From a virus: a stretch of DNA of 20,117 bases. Within the stretch, counting starts at the first letter, position 1, and every line of letters starts with the position of its first letter. Location of the stretch: positions 1-20,117 of IMG/VR virus record IMGVR_UViG_3300017769_000175; one strand, given 5' to 3'. This document shows positions 15,636 to 20,117 of this stretch, piece after piece. Made by a program: the position numbers and the translations under genes. The notes beneath the pieces were generated by a model. It was given only the letters and a program-made list of their open reading frames with translations. It did no database searches and had not been told where the DNA came from.

Positions 15636-15681
15636 AATACTTACCAGTTTTTGTGTTTGATGTTTTCTTCATTTTAGCCAT
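15622..15681 (-). CDS. Candidate micro-ORF, 19 aa
   Basis: The ATG at 15681 overlaps the stop of the preceding gene in TAATG and has AAGGTG 8 bases upstream. The frame gives MAKMKKTSNTKTGKYCGGK and ends 14 bases inside the next gene. Without it there would be a 45-base gap in an otherwise tightly packed cassette. It may be a real micropeptide or merely a ribosome bridge that carries translation to the weak GTG start. The length alone cannot decide. Confidence 0.4.
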   Translation of the reverse strand: MAKMKKTSNTKTGKYCGGK

Positions 15682-15962
15682 TACCATTTCACCTTATTTG
15701 CCCAATATGCTGCTGAACATCTGCCCTTTGCAATATTCTTGGCGTGTCTTGCCTTGAATGATTTACGCCGGGCTTTTTCTGATGCTGTACTTGGGCTTTT
15801 ACCAGCACCAGAAACTCCTTGCTGCCCAAAACGAATAGTTTTTACACTGCCATCCTCACATTTAGCCACAACAACGTGGCTTTTAGTCGGGTGGCTGGGT
15901 GTGCGCTTGGGCTTATTATAGCCGGATACGCCAATTCTTTCTAGTCGGGGGTCTTTAGGCAT
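15681..15962 (-). CDS. Conserved small basic phage protein (FGQQGV / AYWANKVKW type), 93 aa
   Basis: I start at the ATG at 15962 rather than the TTG three codons earlier. Segments are MPKDPRLERIGVSGYNKPKR, TPSHPTKSHVVVAK, KTIRFGQQGVSGAGK and a basic C-terminal helix KSFKARHAKNIAKGRCSAAY ending WANKVKW. This combination, with NKPKRTPxHxxKSHxVVAK and RFGQQGV, recurs in phage genomes from many environments; I know no function for it. The C-terminal R/K/H-rich helix could bind DNA or RNA. The ATG overlaps the previous gene by 8 bases and GAGG stands about 10 bp upstream. Confidence 0.7.
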   Translation of the reverse strand: MPKDPRLERIGVSGYNKPKRTPSHPTKSHVVVAKCEDGSVKTIRFGQQGVSGAGKSPSTASEKARRKSFKARHAKNIAKGRCSAAYWANKVKW

Positions 15963-16236
15963 CGTACTCAACCTCGTGAACTTTTGATGTTCTCATCATA
16001 TCCTGTATTTCTTCTGCGGATATACCAGCGCGAAGACCAGCACTAACAGCCATACTCATACAAGCATCCATAACGTGCTGCCATTTTGCTTCTGATGTAA
16101 CCAACAAACCTGCAACGTGCATTTCTAACATCGTATTGATGGCCTCAACCATCTCCATATATTCTTCTTCAGTCTCATCAAGCTCCACTTCAACGTCTAA
16201 GTGTCTATTCGGAAACTTTACGATGTTGTCAGTCAT
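15955..16236 (-). CDS. Small acidic helical protein after TerL, 93 aa
   Basis: The ATG at 16236 makes an ATGA overlap with the TerL stop, with AGGA 8 bases upstream; the frame extends 3 codons earlier to another ATG with worse spacing. The protein begins MTDNIVKFPNRHLDVEVELD and continues with acidic helices (EEEYMEMVEAINTMLEMHVA, WQHVMDACMSMAVSAGLRAG). The NIVKFPNR-type start occurs on small phage proteins of unknown role. It is the only acidic member of an otherwise basic cassette, so it might pair with one of them, but this is speculation. Confidence 0.6.
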   Translation of the reverse strand: MTDNIVKFPNRHLDVEVELDETEEEYMEMVEAINTMLEMHVAGLLVTSEAKWQHVMDACMSMAVSAGLRAGISAEEIQDMMRTSKVHEVEYDA

Positions 16237-17648
16237 ACCACCCATCCTGTGTTTGGCTTCAAGCTGCGCTTGCTACTATAACCTCTTGAGTAGCCGCCAG
16301 CAATGGCACCGTTTTCAGCAAAACTCAAGACAAAAGCATCTGCTACGTCTGGACTTCTCTGCCCTCTACGCTTCATCTCGTCTTTGCTCTCGACCTTCAG
16401 CTTACCATTAGATAGGTATTTATACCTAATCCCGGTGATTTCCTGTATTAACGTAGCATCATTTGGTATATGGCAATCCCTTGCCTCAAACCATTCACGA
16501 GCATTCCAGAACAATTCATCTCGCAGCCGGTTAAACCTGTCCTTCAAACTGGCAGTCTCCGACACAGATATAGCCACGGCAGGCAAATCAAGCTCTCTCA
16601 ACCTGTCAGCCAGCCCTGCACCAATGCCAATCGCATCAATATATATGCTTTGAGGGCGCATACGATAGTTGCAAGCCTCATACTCAGACAGCACAATACC
16701 TGCCATCTCCATAATATCCCTGCCCTGGTACGTCTTAATCGGCTCAACAAGCACATTACCTTGCCGTTTAGCGATAGCACTCCTGTCACCGCCAAATCTT
16801 GCAACGTCTACTCCCCATACAACCGGCGTAGTGGGTGAGGCTTCGACTTCTCTCTTAGTTGCCTCTTCAACCAAATAGAGCGGCAATAACACATCATCAG
16901 ATTGCGTAGGAAACTGACCAAGTACACGCACCCTGTAAACATTAGACTCTTCACCGTATTTGTCCTTCATCTCCTCAAGAAACTGCTCAGAAACCGTGGT
17001 TGCCTCGTGACAACTCACCGTCATCGTGTGCCAACGCTCACGCTGAGAATGGTGACTATCAAAGAAAAAACCTTCAGACCGCGTAGGATTTCCGCACATA
17101 ACCGTCTTCGCACCGGCAGTGGACATTGCACCCTCACCGACCTGGAAGACAACATCCGGTATACCTGACGCTTCCTCACACAAGAATAACATATTCTCTG
17201 AGTGAAAACCCTGCAAAGCCTCTGGGTTCTCCCTGCGACTTGTTCGCGCAACCGCAAAACTATCACTAGCCCCTTTGAGGCTAATCTTGTCGCTCTTGAA
17301 CTCCAGTAACTGCTTGAAACCCTCGGGCAGCTTCCTTGCCCATTTATCTATCTCAGTCCACAAAACATCACTCAACTGATGCGCTGTGTTTGCCGTCACA
17401 GCCACCTTGCAAGGATAATGCGTTACAAGCCACCACAACACCAACCAACTCTGAAACGCCGTCTTGCCGACACCGTGACCAGAAGCAATGCTAACCTTAT
17501 CGTGACTTGCAACGGCCTTGAGTGCCTCGGCTTGCCACGGCTGGGGTTCTGCCTTGAGAATGCTGGTAACGAATAAAACAGGGTCATTGTGCAACTGAAC
17601 AAGCAGGTCGGTGTTCTCAGTCTTTTTCAACTTCAACAGCCTCCGCAT
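16233..17648 (-). CDS. terL: Terminase large subunit (ATPase/nuclease), 471 aa
   Basis: TerL powers DNA packaging into the procapsid and cuts the concatemer. The ATPase P-loop is SIASGHGVGKT at residues 53-63. Walker B with the catalytic Glu is LFLCEEAS at about 154-161, and a coupling motif is near CGNPTRSEG (185-193). The RNase H-like nuclease has its acidic residues at D281 (VWGVDVARFGGD), D338 (IYIDAIGIG) and D434/D437 (SPDVADAF). The length is normal and all key residues are present, so it looks intact. I use the ATG at 17648; a TTG directly before it is also possible, with AGAGGA 8 bases upstream of that TTG. The start overlaps terS by 32 bases. Confidence 0.9.
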   Translation of the reverse strand: MRRLLKLKKTENTDLLVQLHNDPVLFVTSILKAEPQPWQAEALKAVASHDKVSIASGHGVGKTAFQSWLVLWWLVTHYPCKVAVTANTAHQLSDVLWTEIDKWARKLPEGFKQLLEFKSDKISLKGASDSFAVARTSRRENPEALQGFHSENMLFLCEEASGIPDVVFQVGEGAMSTAGAKTVMCGNPTRSEGFFFDSHHSQRERWHTMTVSCHEATTVSEQFLEEMKDKYGEESNVYRVRVLGQFPTQSDDVLLPLYLVEEATKREVEASPTTPVVWGVDVARFGGDRSAIAKRQGNVLVEPIKTYQGRDIMEMAGIVLSEYEACNYRMRPQSIYIDAIGIGAGLADRLRELDLPAVAISVSETASLKDRFNRLRDELFWNAREWFEARDCHIPNDATLIQEITGIRYKYLSNGKLKVESKDEMKRRGQRSPDVADAFVLSFAENGAIAGGYSRGYSSKRSLKPNTGWVV

Positions 17649-18081
17649 CAATGGTCTTTTCCTCTAGCCGCTGACGCTCTATCTGCGCCGCTGCCAGCTT
17701 CAACTCGTCAACAAAGCTTACAACCTTATGCTCGTGTTCGACTTTCTGGTTCTCGCCGTAAAACTTCGGATACAACTTCGCTGCTCGCCACTTGTAAGTA
17801 TCAATGACAACTCGCGCTTGCTGGGCGTCAAGCTCTCCATACTTCATAAGCTCAATAGCATCGTCAATATCATCATCAATCTTCTGGGCGCGAAGCTCCA
17901 TAGCGACCTTGTACTGGTCGCGGAAATCAGCGTCATCACGCAGCCACTTGCTAATCGTCATAAACGTAGGGATTTGCTTGTGAGTGCAAGCCTTACGAGC
18001 AGACATACCGTCAGAAACAAGCTCTATGAACTTCTTTTTGCCACGGTCTATCTCTTTCGGGTCAGTGATTTTACGCCCCAT
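17617..18081 (-). CDS. terS: Terminase small subunit, 154 aa
   Basis: The small subunit recognises phage DNA and presents it to TerL. The N-terminal part (MGRKITDPKEIDRGKKKFIE, then SDGMSARKACTHKQIPTFMT and ISKWLRDDADFRDQY) is a helix-turn-helix of the SARKAC...TISKWLRDD type seen in phage TerS proteins. A helical oligomerisation segment (RAQKIDDDIDDAIELM) is followed by KWRAAKLYPKFYG, a typical TerS motif, and a charged C-terminal tail likely to contact TerL. A strong AGAGGAG ribosome site is 8 bp upstream. It is the first gene of the minus-strand operon and is overlapped by terL. Confidence 0.85.
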   Translation of the reverse strand: MGRKITDPKEIDRGKKKFIELVSDGMSARKACTHKQIPTFMTISKWLRDDADFRDQYKVAMELRAQKIDDDIDDAIELMKYGELDAQQARVVIDTYKWRAAKLYPKFYGENQKVEHEHKVVSFVDELKLAAAQIERQRLEEKTIDAEAVEVEKD

Positions 18082-18146
18082 TTGGTACTCCTCTATTCGT
18101 CACATAGCAGACTTGATATAGCAGTGCAAGAAAACTTGCAACTTTT

Positions 18147-18191
18147 GGGGGTGTGGGGGTGGTTTTAGGCGTGGTAGAAAGAAGGGGGGGG
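18147..18191 (+). repeat. Plus-strand G-tracts (5, 5 and 8 G)
   Basis: GGGGG-TGT-GGGGG is followed after a purine-rich spacer by a run of eight G. The tracts lie upstream of terS on its template strand. They could form a four-stranded structure only with uneven loops, so they are weaker than the C-tract cluster at 18457-18504. Confidence 0.5.
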
Positions 18192-18204
18192 TGAGATGTG
18201 GACT

Positions 18205-18210
18205 ATTATA
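18205..18210 (-). promoter_or_regulatory. Candidate -10 box for the late operon
   Basis: TATAAT, a perfect sigma70-type -10 hexamer, is on the minus strand about 125 bases before the terS start. No matching -35 box stands at 17 bases (that place is G-rich), so it would need an activator or be a chance match in the AT-rich patch. Confidence 0.35.
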
Positions 18211-18221
18211 TATTTATGCCG

Positions 18222-18246
18222 CCCCCCGCGCAGATTCGATGGGGGG
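18222..18246 (+). repeat. CCCCCC / GGGGGG inverted repeat
   Basis: Six C and six G flank a 13-base loop (GCGCAGATTCGAT) that contains a GANTC site (GATTC). It could fold as a hairpin in single-stranded form. There is no uridine run on either side, so I do not call it a terminator. The strand is arbitrary. Confidence 0.4.
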
Positions 18247-18276
18247 TGTATCAGCGTATTAGCACATAAGCACACC

Positions 18277-18315
18277 AACATTATGCGACAAAGATAATAA
18301 ACATTATGCGACAAA
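18277..18315 (+). repeat. Perfect 16-base direct repeat, period 23
   Basis: AACATTATGCGACAAA occurs at 18277-18292 and again at 18300-18315, separated by seven bases (GATAATA). A spacing of 23 puts the copies about two helical turns apart, on nearly the same DNA face, as for paired operator sites, iterons or terminase-binding repeats. Neither repeat lies in a gene. Confidence 0.7.
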
Positions 18316-18430
18316 TGCCAGGCCGCCAGGTTGAGGCGTGACGGCTTGCAACGACTGCCGATGATGAATCATACACCGGAACCACCAACGCCAGCCAGTG
18401 AGCGAATATGAGCGATTGTCGCGCGTGTGG

Positions 18431-18439
18431 TGATATAAT
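18431..18439 (+). promoter_or_regulatory. Candidate extended -10 promoter, plus strand
   Basis: TGATATAAT contains the extended -10 dinucleotide TG one base before a perfect TATAAT. The region at -35 has no TTGACA match, which an extended -10 can tolerate. A transcript would start near 18446, run through the C-tract cluster and reach the GP88-like gene after about 175 bases. Confidence 0.45.
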
Positions 18440-18456
18440 ACCGCATTGAGGTGATG

Positions 18457-18504
18457 CCCCCTAATCCCCTATCAAATCCCCTAACCCATCCCCATCCCAT
18501 CCCC
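18457..18504 (-). repeat. G-quadruplex-prone cluster on the minus strand
   Basis: Seven G-tracts of 3 to 5 follow each other. The tightest four, GGGGATGGGATGGGGATGGG, have two-base AT loops, a strong quadruplex pattern. The plus strand is correspondingly C-rich, with repeated ATCCC/CCCAT units. Confidence 0.6.
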
Positions 18505-18552
18505 TTACCAACCGCGCTAGCCGTTGCAAGTTTTTCTATATTATCTGCCATT

Positions 18553-18581
18553 TTGCGCTTGCATTGTGTCAATTATATATT
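18553..18581 (+). promoter_or_regulatory. Candidate sigma70-like promoter for the plus-strand module
   Basis: TTGCGC and TATATT are separated by 17 bases, 40 bases before the start codon at 18622. The -10 matches 5 of 6 consensus bases, the -35 only 3 of 6. The AT-rich context (AATTATATATTAACATATAT) supports melting but also raises the chance of a false match. Confidence 0.4.
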
Positions 18582-18621
18582 AACATATATATGAAGCATT
18601 ACAGAAAAGGGAACCAAAACA

Positions 18622-19389
18622 ATGAAACAATTGACCAAGACACAAATGGCCGTGATAGCTGGAAAATCCGTCTATCATTCGCTTCGCGTCAAATCCGTTG
18701 CCGATGGTATGGCAAAGACAGAACGCGCTTTGAAAGCTTCAACAAATGTAAAGCTTGGCAAGCGCGTCACGAAGGGCAAGCTTGCTGGCTTTCCCATTCT
18801 TACATTGACACTAGAAGAACGCGCCACTTGTCCGGCGTCTTGCATTCATTATGCTGATTGTTACGGCAATAATATGATGAACGCCACCCGCTATGCCGCC
18901 GATGAAGCATTGTTGCAGCAAATCGAATCTGATTTGTCTTTCTATCAATCAAAGCACCCGAACGGCTTTCTTGTCCGTTTGCACGTTCTTGGCGATTTTT
19001 TCAGCGTTGCCTATGTCGCAAAATGGGCGAAATGGCTGTCAATGTTTCCGGCTTTGCACGTTTATGGGTACACTGCCAACCAATATGACGCTATTGACAG
19101 CAAAGAACGCGCCATTGGCGAAGCTTTGCTTTCGTTGCGTTTGGCTTGCGGCATTCGCTTTGCCGTCCGGTTTTCCGGCTCATATAGCGATTCATTCGCT
19201 GCATTATCGCAAGACGATGAACGAAGCAATGCCTTGCTAGCTGAAAAGAAAGCTTTCCTTTGCCCTACGCAAATCAGCAAGGAAACCGGCGAGCTTGCAA
19301 AGAAAGACGAAGAGACAATTTTGCCGGATTGCGGTTCTTGCGGCCTATGCTGGCAAGCTTCAAAGCCGGTTGTGTTCTTAACCCATTAG
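18622..19389 (+). CDS. GP88-like phage cysteine protein, 255 aa
   Basis: This resembles the phage 'gene product 88' family, named from mycobacteriophage; its function is unknown. An N-terminal cysteine motif, ERATCPASCIHYADCYGN, has Cys 70, 74 and 80. A central RLHVLGDFFSVAYVAKWAKW (119-138) is followed by a YGYT strand and VRFSGSYSDS. The C-terminal module has Cys 214 (FLCPTQ) and CGSCGLC at 237-243, ending VVFLTH. Seven well-placed cysteines in two groups suggest metal or an iron-sulfur cluster. The C-x3-C-x5-C spacing differs from the classic radical-SAM C-x3-C-x2-C, so I do not claim that chemistry. AAAGGGA precedes the ATG by about 9 bases. It is the first gene of the plus-strand module and looks complete. 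Confidence 0.75.
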   Translation: MKQLTKTQMAVIAGKSVYHSLRVKSVADGMAKTERALKASTNVKLGKRVTKGKLAGFPILTLTLEERATCPASCIHYADCYGNNMMNATRYAADEALLQQIESDLSFYQSKHPNGFLVRLHVLGDFFSVAYVAKWAKWLSMFPALHVYGYTANQYDAIDSKERAIGEALLSLRLACGIRFAVRFSGSYSDSFAALSQDDERSNALLAEKKAFLCPTQISKETGELAKKDEETILPDCGSCGLCWQASKPVVFLTH

Positions 19390-19403
19390 AAAGGAAAAAA
19401 AAT

Positions 19404-19517
19404 ATGTATGTATACCGCAACAAACAAGGCCATATCGTCAAATTTATTAAGCCTGTATCGCGTAAAGCGCAAGCCATACTAGGCTTTAAAAACATACCAC
19501 AAAAGCGAAAGGCATAA
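19404..19517 (+). CDS. Small basic peptide, 37 aa
   Basis: A longer open frame reaches back into the GP88-like gene, but the ATG at 19404 is preceded by AAAGGA at about 9 bases and is the credible start. The product, MYVYRNKQGHIVKFIKPVSR then KAQAILGFKNIPQKRKA, is very basic with an amphipathic centre. No family is recognised. It lies 14 bases after the GP88-like stop and just before two hairpins. A small regulator or host-directed peptide is possible but not shown. Confidence 0.55.
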   Translation: MYVYRNKQGHIVKFIKPVSRKAQAILGFKNIPQKRKA

Positions 19518-19524
19518 ACAGGCT

Positions 19525-19541
19525 GGCAGGGAATCCCTGCC
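19525..19541 (+). terminator. Hairpin GGCAGGG/CCCTGCC, possible weak terminator
   Basis: A perfect 7-bp stem closes a 3-base loop (AAT), starting 8 bases after the stop of the 37-residue gene. It is followed by GCTTTATAG, a short T-run. It could be a partial terminator or protect the 3' end of the first message. Confidence 0.45.
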
Positions 19542-19545
19542 GCTT

Positions 19546-19577
19546 TATAGCCGCCAGTCAACCGGCTGGCGTCTATA
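19546..19577 (+). repeat. Second hairpin, 11 pairs with one mismatch
   Basis: TATAG-C-CGCCAG pairs with CTGGCG-T-CTATA around an 8-base loop. It directly follows the first hairpin and lies 39 bases before the next ATG. There is no T-run, so it is more likely an mRNA stability or processing structure, or a protein-binding site, than a terminator. Confidence 0.5.
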
Positions 19578-19616
19578 TGGCGAAAGCCTAACACGAAGCA
19601 ACGAAAGGAAAACACA

Positions 19617-19847
19617 ATGACACATCACTATTTGATTTGGGGAAAATATGGCAGCGATAAATTAGAGTCACTGTTAGTCGAAACCGTTAACGGTGGTTAC
19701 ATCCAGACAATAGCGCAAGCAAACGCAATTATTCGCTATTGGCAAGAAAAGGCTAACGATGGAATGGTTGAAAAAGTCAGAGATTGGCGCATTGCTAAGG
19801 TTGATTATTCTAATCAGCCGGATTTTGCTGGCACGATTAACGTATAA
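19617..19847 (+). CDS. Small protein of unknown function, 76 aa
   Basis: The product begins MTHHYLIWGKYGSDKLESLL and continues VETVNGGYIQTIAQANAIIR, YWQEKANDGMVEKVRDWRIA and KVDYSNQPDFAGTINV. It has a beta start, a central helix (TIAQANAIIRYWQEKA) and a closing strand, a compact alpha/beta look. There is no cysteine, signal or membrane segment. AAAGGA stands about 9 bases before the ATG. The next gene follows after 11 bases, so they are probably cotranscribed. No family is recognised. Confidence 0.65.
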   Translation: MTHHYLIWGKYGSDKLESLLVETVNGGYIQTIAQANAIIRYWQEKANDGMVEKVRDWRIAKVDYSNQPDFAGTINV

Positions 19848-19858
19848 GGGGAAAACCA

Positions 19859-20017
19859 ATGCAAAAAACTAATTACGATTGCGGCAATTGTCACCACCAC
19901 TGGCAAGCCGACAAGCTGCAAATAGAATGCCCCGAATGCGAGTCGTTCTACATCGCCGCGACTAACGAATGGGATTATCACGACAGCCGCGAACCACTCT
20001 TTGAAGACGTAACATAA
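19859..20017 (+). CDS. Small zinc-ribbon-like protein, 52 aa
   Basis: The frame gives MQKTNYDCGNCHHHWQADKL then QIECPECESFYIAATNEWDY and an acidic tail. Two CxxC knuckles (Cys 8/11 and 24/27), each followed by aromatic or His residues, are separated by 12 residues, the layout of a rubredoxin-like zinc ribbon. Such small phage proteins may bind nucleic acid or a host enzyme. AAGGGG lies about 8 bases upstream. The stop overlaps the next ATG in TAATG. Confidence 0.65.
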   Translation: MQKTNYDCGNCHHHWQADKLQIECPECESFYIAATNEWDYHDSREPLFEDVT

Positions 20018-20117
20018 TGAACCGTGAAACCATATCAGGCGGGCTTGCGCTAATTGCGCTTTTCCTTGCCTTTGTTGCGGCATCACTGGCAAGCGATGGC
20101 TTGCCGTTGTTGCTAAC
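20017..20117 (+). CDS. Small membrane protein, start only (cut by right edge)
   Basis: The ATG shares one base with the preceding stop (TAATG). Thirty-three codons are visible: MNRETISGGLALIALFLAFV then AASLASDGLPLLL. Residues 7-24 form a strongly hydrophobic helix, either a transmembrane anchor or, less likely given MNRET, a signal peptide with an ASLAS-type site. It could be an inner-membrane phage protein such as a holin-like factor, but too little is seen to say. Confidence 0.55.
   Translation, partial: MNRETISGGLALIALFLAFVAASLASDGLPLLL

Larger units (their letters stand above)
18082..18621 (+). other. Divergent non-coding control region, 540 bases
   Basis: No supportable gene lies here. 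The region separates the minus-strand late operon from the plus-strand module. It contains G-tracts on the plus strand near terS, an AT-rich patch, a CCCCCC/GGGGGG inverted pair, a repeated 16-mer, an extended -10 element, a row of seven C-tracts, and an AT-rich promoter-like end. These parts are listed separately. Recognition by terminase is also possible because terS is adjacent. The strand is given arbitrarily. Confidence 0.75.

Noticed and set aside
15440-15637. 65-codon minus-strand frame starting at TTG
   Set aside because: It is out of frame with the 56-residue protein that has a recognisable conserved pattern and TAATG coupling; this one has Arg/Ser/Thr-rich shadow composition.
18222-18246. 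CCCCCC/GGGGGG pair as an intrinsic terminator
   Set aside because: No T-run follows on either strand and the loop is long; it is kept only as an inverted repeat.
18277-18315. Direct repeats as a CRISPR array
   Set aside because: There are only two 16-base copies with a 7-base spacer and no cas genes.
18436-18451. TAATACCGCATTGAGG as a T7-type phage promoter
   Set aside because: Only TAATAC and the closing GG agree with the T7 consensus; the CGACTCACTATA core is missing, no second copy was noticed and no phage RNA polymerase gene is in the window.
18369-18572. 67-codon minus-strand frame in the divergent region
   Set aside because: It runs through the C-tract cluster, giving a low-complexity Gly/Trp/Met sequence (GKGMGWGWVRG), has no family resemblance and overlaps promoter-like elements.
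18564-18857. 97-codon plus-strand frame overlapping the GP88-like start
   Set aside because: It overlaps a recognisable protein in another frame and its product is Arg/Cys/Ser-rich noise.

Overview
The window is a piece of a tailed bacteriophage genome (Caudoviricetes), most likely a short-tailed podovirus-like phage of a marine bacterium. The small and large terminase subunits, portal, scaffold, major capsid protein, head-tail adaptor, tail hub, internal virion proteins and tail fibres lie in order on one strand. There is no sheath, tube or tape-measure gene. Several genes resemble families I know mainly from uncultured marine phages: the LamG-like fibre start, the small basic proteins between terminase and portal, and the scaffold and portal sequences. 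The host cannot be named from the sequence. No tRNA, integrase, CRISPR array or insertion sequence was seen.

Layout. Positions 1-18081 are one long minus-strand block, transcribed from about 18.2 kb down to 1. In order of transcription it holds TerS and TerL; a cassette of eight tiny proteins (one a 19-codon candidate) linked by ATGA or TAATG overlaps or short spacings; the portal; a Gly-rich protein and a small helical protein; the scaffold and major capsid protein, followed by a hairpin; a small conserved protein; the adaptor; three tail or connector proteins including a probable beta-propeller hub; two small proteins, one possibly acetyltransferase-like; three probable DNA-ejection/internal virion proteins; and two fibre genes, the last cut by the left edge. 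Gaps are mostly under 40 bases and most genes have clear Shine-Dalgarno sequences, so the block looks like one late operon.

Positions 18082-18621 are a 540-base non-coding divergent region. It carries a perfect 16-base direct repeat, G-tracts on opposite strands at its two ends, three copies of an 8-base TTGCAA-centred motif, and candidate promoters facing both ways. It is the natural place for transcription control and, being next to terS, possibly for packaging recognition.

Positions 18622-20117 are a plus-strand module: a GP88-like cysteine-rich protein, a 37-residue basic peptide, a pair of hairpins, a 76-residue unknown, a 52-residue zinc-ribbon protein, and the start of a small membrane protein cut by the right edge. 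I corrected several starts (portal, TerL, tail hub, repeat protein and several small genes) where a non-ATG first codon or a poor ribosome site stood upstream of a better-placed ATG.
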